The notes under the pieces: generated by a model
Database searches by the model: none
What the model saw: the letters and a program-made list of their open reading frames with translations, nothing else
Told to the model about the DNA's origin: nothing
Part shown: one piece after another, positions 1-6,797 of the stretch
Layout: each line of letters starts with the position of its first letter
Numbering within the stretch: position 1 is the stretch's first letter
Translations under genes and position numbers: made by a program
NCBI RefSeq assembly: GCF_008629695.1
Contig: NZ_VWSH01000001.1
Span: 461,990-525,989 of the forward strand
Direction of reading: 5' to 3'
Length of the DNA stretch: 64,000 nt
DNA from: Taibaiella lutea
GTDB taxonomy: Bacteria > Bacteroidota > Bacteroidia > Chitinophagales > Chitinophagaceae

Positions 1-516
1 AAGCGGCCCCACATGATTAAACAAGATATTGGCACCTTGTTCTGCTACTGACATAGCATAAGAATAAGGAATGCGGTATCCGGCATCATAAAATGAACAG
101 GCAAAAGCAAAATCCTTATGCCCTTGCGCTGTTGCCTTGCGCGTAATTGCGCGGCTGCAAAGGTTTCCCTGGAGTGAAATAAAGTACGCGTTGTCTAATT
201 TTCCTGCAAACGGAGGGAAATGATATCCGCTGTCGAGCACTAACAATTTACGGCCCGAAGTTTCAAATAAAGGATGGATGAACTGAGCTGCAATCGGATT
301 AATGTAACCAACCACAATATCAACTCCATCCAACAGCATCTGTTCACATTTGGCATATATTTCCTCATGTTTTGCGCCCACTCCTATATTGACACTTACT
401 ATCTGGTAATTCGCTTCCAGCCCCTCTTTCTTCAAATAAGCCCTGAACCCGTCGTGCAGGTCAAAAGCTATAGATGGGTATAATACGGAGCGGGGTAAAA
501 GTAAACCTATTTTCAT
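1..516 (-). CDS. Periplasmic-binding-fold (ABC substrate-binding-like) protein, 3' end cut by window
   Basis: The reading frame is open from the ATG at 516 to the window edge (172 codons), so the C-terminus is missing. The start MKIGLLLPRSVLYPSIAFDL, followed by an 'FRAYLKKEGLE' segment and 'VDIVVGYINPIAAQFIHPLF', resembles the first lobe of type I periplasmic-binding (leucine/branched-chain amino-acid type) proteins. No signal peptide is visible before the first beta strand, which is odd for a periplasmic receptor. It may act in the cytoplasm, or the fold may be used as a sensor. It lies 76 bp downstream of three tail-collar genes on the same strand and is probably co-transcribed with them. 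Fold assignment is by eye and the substrate is unknown. Confidence 0.6.
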   Translation of the reverse strand, partial: MKIGLLLPRSVLYPSIAFDLHDGFRAYLKKEGLEANYQIVSVNIGVGAKHEEIYAKCEQMLLDGVDIVVGYINPIAAQFIHPLFETSGRKLLVLDSGYHFPPFAGKLDNAYFISLQGNLCSRAITRKATAQGHKDFAFACSFYDAGYRIPYSYAMSVAEQGANILFNHVGPL

Positions 517-592
517 ACAAGTGATTAATGCGGGAAATCCCTAACGGCCTGTACAGCCATTAGGGAACCCGGAAGTCTGATTATAAACAATT

Positions 593-1135
593 TTAGTTCC
601 TTGACGGGAAAATCCCGTATATACATATAACGTAATTCATTCCTATATATGGCTGCGAAATTTGCATGGGTTGACTCGCTCCTGCGACGCCAAGATTAGC
701 TGCAACCGTAATAGATCTCAAAGCAGAATCAGGTGTATCTGAGGAGTACAAACCGGCCAGGGATGCAAGGTTATTGCCACCGGGCGCACCCGTACTTCCA
801 CCATCACCCACGGCGCTGATGGTAAGCTTGTTACTTGCTGCCCCATGGGTGTGAGCAGGTAGATTCAATAGACTAAGTGTAACTTGTTCCGCTCCGTCTA
901 CCTGTCCCAATTGATATGTGGTAATTCCCGCTGCAGTGCCGGTACCTACCGGTACACGACTACGCAAATCAGGCAAGCAAAAAGTTGTGACGCCATTGCC
1001 GCCATAGGTTGTTCCCAGGAGGCTGAAAAGTGCCTGATTCGTATTAATAGCCAAAGTCTGGCCCTGGCAATAAAACCATGATTTAGGTTGAAAGTCTCCC
1101 GCAAACATGCGGATTTCTGACATAGTACCTTCCAT
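593..1135 (-). CDS. Tail-collar domain protein (microcystin-dependent protein family), third of three
   Basis: 180 aa. It starts MEGTMSEIRMFAGDF and keeps the family pattern: W-x-x-C-x-G near residue 22, 'LFSLLGTTYGGNG' and 'TTFCLPDLRSR' in the collar fold, a PAHTHG motif, an 'LYSSDTPDSAL' segment and a C-terminal 'SQPYIGMNYVICIYG'. These match the phage tail collar domain (PF07484) in its stand-alone form. The frame extends upstream to 1201, but the paralogues at 1707 and 2305 both begin MEG(N/T)IGEIR, so I place the start at 1135. There is no signal peptide. It follows the second copy by 32 bp and is certainly part of the same tandem set. The family is often annotated as tail fibre; its job outside phages is poorly known. 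Confidence 0.88.
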   Translation of the reverse strand: MEGTMSEIRMFAGDFQPKSWFYCQGQTLAINTNQALFSLLGTTYGGNGVTTFCLPDLRSRVPVGTGTAAGITTYQLGQVDGAEQVTLSLLNLPAHTHGAASNKLTISAVGDGGSTGAPGGNNLASLAGLYSSDTPDSALRSITVAANLGVAGASQPMQISQPYIGMNYVICIYGIFPSRN

Positions 1136-1167
1136 ATAGATTTGGATAATTAGGTTAATAAATAGGG

Positions 1168-1707
1168 TTAATTTCTGCTTGGATAAATACCTTCCAGACA
1201 AACAATGTAATTCAAAGCCATAATAGGTTGTATTATGCTAAAGGGCTGCCCGCCACCTGCTACTCCTACAGTCGGCACAACAGTCTGCCCACCTAAAGGA
1301 GAATCGGATGGGTCAGAAGAGTATGCTCCTGCCAACCCCGCCAATACATTGCCCGAAGGAGAACCTGTGGTTCCGGCGTCAGCCACAGTCGGAACCGAAA
1401 GATTTAACGATGCAGCATGGCTATGTGCAGGCATTTGGGTAGACAACATCGTAGCTGTTTCATGACCGCCCATTTCGCCCAGTTCTATATTACTTAAACC
1501 CTGGCCCTGGCCCGTACCAACAACCATACGTCCCAAGCAATTAGGTAAGGCGAATGTGGTCTGGCCATCGCCGCCATATGTAGTTCCTATTATTGAATAA
1601 GCAGCAGTATATACTGCAATACTCATTAAAGATCCGTCACAAAAGGCCCAACCCAAGGGAGCAAAATTTCCGGCAAAAATCCGGATTTCTCCTATATTAC
1701 CTTCCAT
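1168..1707 (-). CDS. Tail-collar domain protein (microcystin-dependent protein family), second of three
   Basis: 179 aa, beginning MEGNIGEIRIFAGNFAPLGW. It shares with its neighbours the WxxCxG, 'IIGTTYGGDGQTTFALPNC' and PAHSHA segments, 'AYSSDPSDSPLGG', and a C-terminal 'QPIMALNYIVCLEGIYPSR'. The start is supported because the methionine aligns exactly with that of the 2305 copy. It lies 58 bp downstream of the first copy and 32 bp upstream of the third. The three proteins are of equal length and diverged, which suggests old duplication with distinct roles (for example a hetero-trimer) rather than recent redundancy; that part is inference. No phage capsid, sheath or baseplate gene accompanies them in the window. 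Confidence 0.88.
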   Translation of the reverse strand: MEGNIGEIRIFAGNFAPLGWAFCDGSLMSIAVYTAAYSIIGTTYGGDGQTTFALPNCLGRMVVGTGQGQGLSNIELGEMGGHETATMLSTQMPAHSHAASLNLSVPTVADAGTTGSPSGNVLAGLAGAYSSDPSDSPLGGQTVVPTVGVAGGGQPFSIIQPIMALNYIVCLEGIYPSRN

Positions 1708-1765
1708 ATATAATATTTTTTTATTAAAGTGATTAAATTTAAAAAATGAATTGCGTTACCGGGTG

Positions 1766-2305
1766 TTAACCTCTTGCCGGGAATACTCCTGTCAGACAAA
1801 TGATATAGTTCATACCAAGCACCGGTTCCATAATAGAAAGAGGTTGATTGGAACCAGATACCTGTACTTGTAAGGTATAATTTGCCGGCTTAAGGGGTGT
1901 ATCCGGCGGATCGGAAGAATACATTCCTGACAAAGCAGCCAGGATATTATTGCTTGGCGAAGGAGAGTTGCCTTCATCTCCGTAAGCTGGGATGGAAATA
2001 CTCGCAGTTGCAGGATGGTTGTGCGGCGCCAGATTCAGATTGTTGAGCGTAACAGTATTGGTACCGATTGTTTCCCCCAACGTGTAATATGACAAGCCGG
2101 GTCCCTGTCCCGCTCCTATAGCGGTACGCCCTTTCAGGTTTGGCAATCCAAATGTGGTCTGGCCGTCGCCTCCATAAGTATTGCCTAAAATGGAAAACAA
2201 TGCTGTATTGCTTCGGATGGCAAGAAGTGTGCCATCACAATACCACCAGCTCCTTGGTGCAAACGTAGAGGCAAATAAGCGTATTTCTCCTATGGTTCCT
2301 TCCAT
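1766..2305 (-). CDS. Tail-collar domain protein (microcystin-dependent protein family), first of three
   Basis: 179 aa, first gene of the minus-strand set. It begins MEGTIGEIRLFASTFAPRSW and carries WYCDG, 'LFSILGNTYGGDGQTTFGLP', a histidine-rich 'LAPHNHPATA', 'MYSSDPPDTPLKP' and a C-terminal 'LGMNYIICLTGVFPARG'. All are hallmarks of the tail-collar (PF07484) microcystin-dependent family. The ATG is the only in-frame start that fits the family N-terminus. Upstream is a 330-bp intergenic region shared with the divergent beta-hydroxylase gene, so the promoter of the cluster should lie between 2306 and about 2450. The protein has no export signal, so how it would reach the cell surface, if it does, is open. 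Confidence 0.88.
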   Translation of the reverse strand: MEGTIGEIRLFASTFAPRSWWYCDGTLLAIRSNTALFSILGNTYGGDGQTTFGLPNLKGRTAIGAGQGPGLSYYTLGETIGTNTVTLNNLNLAPHNHPATASISIPAYGDEGNSPSPSNNILAALSGMYSSDPPDTPLKPANYTLQVQVSGSNQPLSIMEPVLGMNYIICLTGVFPARG

Positions 2306-2634
2306 GGTTAAAGTGTTTTGGTGTTAAAAAATTGGTTAGATAAAAAGGTTAAAAACTCTTCGGACAAGGAAATCGTTAAAGTTCCCCATAAAGATAAAAA
2401 GTAAAATTTATAAAATTTGAATAGTTTATTATCAATACCCATTATTAATGCCGACCAATCTTAAATATAACAGAAAACCACTCTTAAATATGAAAATTAA
2501 TGAGGCTGATGAATGAATAAATAAATCACACAGCATCTTTTACATAAGGATGTTTAACTATTACTTTTATTGTTCCATAAAATTATCTTTTAAATTGTGT
2601 ATTCTTGCATAAGAACATAAAGAGCCAAAAACCA
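2306..2634. other. Divergent intergenic region with a candidate plus-strand promoter
   Basis: About 330 AT-rich bases separate the tail-collar set (minus) from the hydroxylase gene (plus). No coding frame of note is seen. TATTCTTG at 2600-2607 is one base off the Bacteroidota -7 box TAnnTTTG and would start transcription shortly before the ATG at 2635. It overlaps the TTG at 2605, which argues against using that codon as the start. I could not identify a convincing box for the minus strand. Confidence 0.4.
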
Positions 2635-3384
2635 ATGATAAAATACCTTAAAACTTCTCTGGTTTTCGATTCTGTCACACTCCAAAATGAATTCAGGAGC
2701 CATCAGGATAATAACTGGAAATCGCACTACAACAAATCACAATATGAAGGCGATTGGACCATTCTTCCACTTCGTTCCATTAACGGAAATCCTCATAATG
2801 TAATATCTACACATATTTTGCCGAAAGGGCTATCTTATCAAAATACGCCTCTATTAAAACAATGCCCTTACATACAATCTGTCATAGAGTCATTTAAATG
2901 CGAAAAAACAAGCATAAGGCTTATGAAGCTGAATGCCGGAGCACGCATAAAGGAACATACTGATCATGACATGAATATGGAAGCGGGGGAAGCACGGTTC
3001 CATATTCCGGTTCAAACCAATAAGGATGTCGCTTTTTACATAATGGAGGATCGCATCCCCATGTCAGCGGGAGAATGCTGGTACCTGAATCTTAGTCTTC
3101 CCCACAAAGTTCATAATGCAGGCAGCGAAGACCGGATTCACCTTGTAATAGATTGTGTGGTAAATGATTGGGTTAAAGCATTATTAACAGAAAAAGGCAT
3201 CATAAGAAAAGATATTGATAAAATGCCGGAGCCGCGTGCGGCTGCTACTAAAAGGAATAACATTGAAAGCCCCGGTTCACCTATAAATTTAGCTGATAAA
3301 GCAAAAATAATAGCGGAATTACGCAGCATGAATACTAATGCGGCTTTACAATTGGCAGACAGCATGGAAAAGGAACCTGATTAA
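2635..3384 (+). CDS. Aspartyl/asparaginyl beta-hydroxylase family protein (2-oxoglutarate/Fe dioxygenase)
   Basis: 249 aa from the ATG at 2635; a TTG at 2605 is open but overlaps a probable -7 box. The core shows the cupin iron site H108-x-D110 (KEHTDHD), an 'ARFHIPVQT' strand with R121, the distal histidine around H160 (PHKVHNAG) and the 2-oxoglutarate-binding arginine R167 (EDRIHLVIDC). This order is typical of the Asp/Asn beta-hydroxylase family (PF05118). Such enzymes hydroxylate Asp or Asn side chains in proteins or peptides, or free amino acids. The C-terminal 60 residues are polar and outside the family core. The gene is followed after 20 bp by the HEAGH protein and is divergent from the tail-collar trio, so collar proteins are an obvious but unproven substrate. 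Confidence 0.82.
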   Translation: MIKYLKTSLVFDSVTLQNEFRSHQDNNWKSHYNKSQYEGDWTILPLRSINGNPHNVISTHILPKGLSYQNTPLLKQCPYIQSVIESFKCEKTSIRLMKLNAGARIKEHTDHDMNMEAGEARFHIPVQTNKDVAFYIMEDRIPMSAGECWYLNLSLPHKVHNAGSEDRIHLVIDCVVNDWVKALLTEKGIIRKDIDKMPEPRAAATKRNNIESPGSPINLADKAKIIAELRSMNTNAALQLADSMEKEPD

Positions 3385-3404
3385 CTTCTTTATAATTTAC
3401 ATTC

Positions 3405-3902
3405 ATGGAGCAAAATTTATTGAAACGTGCCACAGACTTTCTTGAATCTATTGGCATCAAAGTATTTTATCAATCATTGAAGGAAGATACGTTTTTACCG
3501 GGTTTAGCTATTGATAAAGGCTGTATCTACATTGATTTAGACAAACTAAAACAACCGGGAGATATATTACATGAAGCCGGGCATATTGCAGTTGTACCTG
3601 CCATAGAAAGAACAGGGTTAACTGCTGACACAATCGGGAGCCGCAAAGAAAACATTGCGGAAGAAATGATGGCTATTGCATGGTCTTATGCTGCCTGTAA
3701 ATACCTGGAGATCGACCCTTATTTTGTTTTCCACGAAGAGGGTTATAACGGCGGCGGCAACTATATTGCAGATCAGTTTAACCAAGGCAGTTATTTTGGC
3801 GTCCCAATGCTTCAATATGTAGGAATGACGGCAGAAGCAAAAATGTCAGCGAAGCTGAATATGCCAGCCTACCCCGCAATGTCCAAATGGTTGCGGGAAT
3901 AA
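3405..3902 (+). CDS. Small putative zinc metallopeptidase-like protein with HEAGH motif
   Basis: 165 aa. The visible signature is H56-E57-A-G-H60 (ILHEAGHIAVV), a zincin HExxH motif, with acidic residues E86/E87 in 'IAEEMMAIAWSYAA' about 27 residues later that could supply a third zinc ligand. The N-terminal 45 residues resemble the beta-strand lead-in of ImmA/IrrE-type (M78-like) peptidases, but the assignment to that family is tentative. No signal peptide or membrane segment is present, so it is probably cytoplasmic. It sits 20 bp after the hydroxylase gene, almost certainly in the same transcript. A peptidase or zinc-binding partner acting on the product of the neighbouring cluster is possible. 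Function is not known to me. Confidence 0.6.
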   Translation: MEQNLLKRATDFLESIGIKVFYQSLKEDTFLPGLAIDKGCIYIDLDKLKQPGDILHEAGHIAVVPAIERTGLTADTIGSRKENIAEEMMAIAWSYAACKYLEIDPYFVFHEEGYNGGGNYIADQFNQGSYFGVPMLQYVGMTAEAKMSAKLNMPAYPAMSKWLRE

Positions 3903-4069
3903 CATTATCTTTTGTAAAAAACCCGGGATTATCCGGCTAATTCAAGTCTAAGGATAATTTCTCTTACCGGTTATTTCTAATGCTGAAAGCTCATTGCATT
4001 AATAGTTTTATGATAAATTTTAAAACTAAGTCATCCTTTGTTTGTAACCTATATCTAAACTAAAGGATA

Positions 4070-4606
4070 ATGAACAGCATTAATAAAAACCAACCGGAAC
4101 ACAATTACGAAAATCTGGAAATGGCTGAGGCTATTAAAAAAATCAAAGATCTGACAGAGAAATCGGATACTTGTTTTTTCTGTACGAAACCATCTTCAGA
4201 CGAATCGATGGGCACAAGACCTATGAGCATTCAAAAAACAGATGAGTCGGGCACTATGTGGTTTGTAAGCGCCAATGACAGCCATACCAATGAAGATATT
4301 AAATACAGTCCGGAGGTGAAGCTCTATTTTCAGGGTTCTACACACTCCGACTTCCTTTATATAGAAGGCAAGGCTACCGTCTCGGCAAACAAAGACGAAA
4401 TTAAAGAATTGTGGAAACCGTTAATGAAAGTATGGTTTACGGAAGGTGAAGATGATCCACGTATTTCAATTATTAAGGTAAAGCCGACTACCGGTTATTA
4501 TTGGGATACGAAGCATGGCAATACAGTAGCTTTCTTAAAGATGATAGCCGGCGCTGCCATGGGTAAAACGCTGGATGATTCTATTGAAGGAAATTTGAAA
4601 GTATAA
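4070..4606 (+). CDS. Pyridoxamine-5'-phosphate-oxidase-like FMN split-barrel protein (general stress protein 26-like)
   Basis: 178 aa. The sequence runs 'IKKIKDLTEKSDTCFFCT', 'GTRPMSIQKTDESGTMWFVS', 'KYSPEVKLYFQGS', 'DFLYIEGKATVSANKDEIK' and 'ISIIKVKPTTGYYWD', the strand order of the FMN-binding split-barrel (PNPOx-like) fold seen in general stress protein 26. Members bind a flavin and often serve as stress-induced oxidoreductases of unknown substrate. The C-terminus 'MIAGAAMGKTLDDS' is typical of the Bacteroidota/proteobacterial versions. It stands alone: 167 bp after the HEAGH gene, and convergent with the signalling operon. The triple repeat element begins right after its stop codon and may serve as its transcript end. 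Confidence 0.78.
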   Translation: MNSINKNQPEHNYENLEMAEAIKKIKDLTEKSDTCFFCTKPSSDESMGTRPMSIQKTDESGTMWFVSANDSHTNEDIKYSPEVKLYFQGSTHSDFLYIEGKATVSANKDEIKELWKPLMKVWFTEGEDDPRISIIKVKPTTGYYWDTKHGNTVAFLKMIAGAAMGKTLDDSIEGNLKV

Positions 4607-4607
4607 A

Positions 4608-4812
4608 TAGGGATAGGGTTTCACCCTATCCTATTTTCTGTCGTCCTTTCAGGACTTATAAGAATTTAAGACTTTGGTTGCAAAACAGGATAGGGTTTCA
4701 TCATCCTGTTGTCTATCGTCCTTTCAGGACTTATAAGAATTTAAGACTTTGGTTGCAAAACAGGATAGGGTTTCACCCTATCCTGTTTTCTGTCGTCCTT
4801 TCAGGACTTGTA
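4608..4812. repeat. Three tandem copies of the dispersed two-hairpin element
   Basis: Units start at 4611, 4688 and 4763 (period 77 then 75). Hairpin 1 is GGATAGGGT/ACCCTATCC with loop TTC at 4611-4631 in copy 1, extended to an 11-bp stem at 4761-4785 in copy 3. In copy 2 its 3' arm is damaged (ATCATCC). Hairpin 2 is GTCCT-TTC-AGGAC at 4643-4655, repeated in each copy. The units are joined by a nearly identical AT-rich linker ending GGTTGCAAAACAGG. The block lies between convergent stop codons (4606 plus, 4845 minus). Related single copies occur at 15310, 22482, 29362, 46320 and 46440. Confidence 0.92.
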
Positions 4813-4844
4813 GAAACCTAATGTTTTTGCTACCAATAACGGTT

Positions 4845-5924
4845 TTATTTTTCCCATTCGAAATAAAATGTACTACCCTCGCCCGGTACTGTGTCCAGCC
4901 ATATTTTACCACCTTGTTCTTCAACGATTATTTTCATAACATTCAAGCCAATACCTGTACTGGATTCCCGTTCAGAGGTTTTATTTCCTTTCCTGAACAG
5001 GCTGAATATATCCCATTTATCTTCTTCTGTCATTCCTGCACCATTATCCTTAACGCTGAATACATAATGTTTGTCGGTAACTTCACAGGCTACTTCAACA
5101 AGCCCTATTTCTTTATCATTATACTTTATGGCATTACTGATAAGGTTCTGAAACACCTGTTGCAGCTTTAATTTACGGGTATAAAGGGTTGGTAAAGTTC
5201 CCTTAATAGATAGCTTGATATTTGTTGGCGGGAAGAGTAGCCTAAAGATATCAAGGATAAGCTCGTTTAAATCTACTTCTTCTTTCTTCTGTTCATCATA
5301 ACTTTTTTTGGAATAATCCAGAATGGAATCCACCATTGCTGCAAGGTGCATCGAAGCATCTTCAACAATATTCAATTTCTCACCCAATCTTTCTCTTTCA
5401 ATAGTTTCAAGTTCATACAAAATGGTATTGACCATTAAAACAATTCCTGACAAAGGAGACTTAAGATCATGTGATACTGTATAAACAAAGCGTTCCAGCT
5501 GTGCCTTAACGGCTTCTACTTTCAACAGAGATTGTTTCAATTGCTGCTGGTAGTTGTATAAATGTTCAAACACATTTACTTTCGCACGTGTAAGGTTTAT
5601 ATCCAATGGTTTTTGCAGATAGTCAACTGCGCCTTCTTCAAAGCCCTTTAATACGTATTGTTCTTCTTTACTTATAGCTGTAACAAAAATGATGGAAACA
5701 TCTTTTGTTTTAGTATTGGATTTCAAAAGCCGTGCTACTTCAAAACCGTCCATTTCAGGCATCTGAACATCCAGCATAATAAGGCCTATCTCATTGTTGC
5801 GAAGCATTATCTTTAAAGCCTCATAACCTGAATTTGCAGTAATAAAGGTCCGGCCTTCCTGTTCCAGTATATCCTGAAGCGCTATTAAGTTTTCCGGGCG
5901 GTCATCAACTAATAATATGGTCAT
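4845..5924 (-). CDS. Response regulator-histidine kinase protein (REC-HisKA-HATPase)
   Basis: 359 aa, soluble. An N-terminal receiver domain (about 1-120) has acidic pocket D7/D8, phosphoacceptor D52 (LDVQMPEMDG) and K105. A short coiled linker leads to a HisKA helix with H152 (SHDLKSPLSG). A HATPase_c domain follows with N-box N264 (NLISNAIKYND), G1 D293-NGAG and a GIGLN G2 box. The order receiver-then-kinase is opposite to a hybrid kinase, so the receiver probably takes phosphate from another kinase and gates this one. It is the last gene of the three-gene operon with CheR and the 1123-aa hybrid kinase, and follows CheR by 44 bp. Output beyond phosphotransfer is not apparent. Confidence 0.88.
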   Translation of the reverse strand: MTILLVDDRPENLIALQDILEQEGRTFITANSGYEALKIMLRNNEIGLIMLDVQMPEMDGFEVARLLKSNTKTKDVSIIFVTAISKEEQYVLKGFEEGAVDYLQKPLDINLTRAKVNVFEHLYNYQQQLKQSLLKVEAVKAQLERFVYTVSHDLKSPLSGIVLMVNTILYELETIERERLGEKLNIVEDASMHLAAMVDSILDYSKKSYDEQKKEEVDLNELILDIFRLLFPPTNIKLSIKGTLPTLYTRKLKLQQVFQNLISNAIKYNDKEIGLVEVACEVTDKHYVFSVKDNGAGMTEEDKWDIFSLFRKGNKTSERESSTGIGLNVMKIIVEEQGGKIWLDTVPGEGSTFYFEWEK

Positions 5925-5968
5925 TTTGGTTTGGTTTAAATTTTTCTTGTTCTATCCTGATAATCGGT

Positions 5969-6796
5969 CTACAGCTTTTTTTTGTAAACTTTCTGGGTAT
6001 TTAAATATCTTGTAAATGTTTTGCTATGTGCGGAGGTTATCAAAGATTCCTTATCTCCAAGTGCCAAAAAACCACCGGGAGTAAGGCTATCGTTAAATAA
6101 TCCAATCACTTTGTCCTGAAGCTGACGGTTAAAATAAATCATCACATTCCGGCACAAAATTAAATTAAACTCATTGAATGATGATTCCGTCACTAAGTTG
6201 TGGCGGCTAAAAATAACTTTGCTCAACAAGTCTTTATTAATAACAGCCCGGTTATTCTCAATGTTATAATATTCGGAGAAGCCCTCAGTCCCGCCTGCCA
6301 GATTGTAATTCCGTATGTATTCCTTCATTTCCGACAAAGGCAGACTACCAGCGCGTGCTGTTTTTATATTTTGCGGATTAATATCCGTAGCATAAATATT
6401 GGTACGATGTAATAACCCTGCCTCTTTAAGCAAGATACAAACGGAATAAACTTCCTGTCCGGTGGCACAGCCTGCATGCCATATTCTTATAACAGGATAG
6501 GAAGCCAGAATGGGGAAAATTTTCTCTTTCAGTTCAAGAAAAAAATCAGGGTTACGAAACATGGTTGTAACGTTGACTGTTATTTTCTCAAGCAAATAAG
6601 AAAAGGTATCCTTGTCATTCAGCAGAAAATACTTGAGGCTGTACACGTCTTTTATATTTCTGTGATGCATGAATGCATTCAGTCGCCGCTGAAATGAAGC
6701 TTCTGCATATCCTGAAAAATCATAGCCATATTGTTCTTTAATAATTGCAATTATTTCAGGTAAATGTGCAGTATTAATTTCATGTATAACCGTCAT
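5969..6796 (-). CDS. CheR-type protein-glutamate O-methyltransferase
   Basis: 275 aa, normal length for CheR. The N-terminal helical domain (about 1-80, 'FQRRLNAFMHHRN', 'ITVNVTTMFRN') is followed by the SAM-binding Rossmann domain with WHAGCATGQEVYS (residues 106-118), 'IYATDIN' and 'NLILCRNVMIYFNR' near 211. CheR transfers methyl from SAM to glutamates of chemoreceptors or, in stand-alone sensory operons, of sensor kinases. It begins one base after the stop codon of the hybrid kinase gene (6798), so translation is probably coupled. No methyl-accepting protein and no CheB methylesterase is present in the operon. Several Bacteroidota operons of this type pair CheR with CheB; here only CheR is found. 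Confidence 0.9.
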   Translation of the reverse strand: MTVIHEINTAHLPEIIAIIKEQYGYDFSGYAEASFQRRLNAFMHHRNIKDVYSLKYFLLNDKDTFSYLLEKITVNVTTMFRNPDFFLELKEKIFPILASYPVIRIWHAGCATGQEVYSVCILLKEAGLLHRTNIYATDINPQNIKTARAGSLPLSEMKEYIRNYNLAGGTEGFSEYYNIENNRAVINKDLLSKVIFSRHNLVTESSFNEFNLILCRNVMIYFNRQLQDKVIGLFNDSLTPGGFLALGDKESLITSAHSKTFTRYLNTQKVYKKKL

Positions 6797-6797
6797 A

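Noticed and set aside
593-2305. Tail-collar genes as evidence of a prophage
   Set aside because: No integrase, terminase, portal, capsid or lysis gene is visible in the window, and stand-alone tail-collar trios are a known arrangement. The left edge is cut, so a prophage further left cannot be excluded.
2605-2634. TTG-initiated N-terminal extension of the beta-hydroxylase
   Set aside because: The TTG lies inside a probable -7 box, so it would not be in the transcript; the ATG at 2635 fits the family start.
4749-5171. 140-aa plus-strand frame overlapping the repeat block and the REC-kinase gene
   Set aside because: It starts in the repeat and runs antisense through the HATPase domain; Phe-rich composition typical of a shadow.
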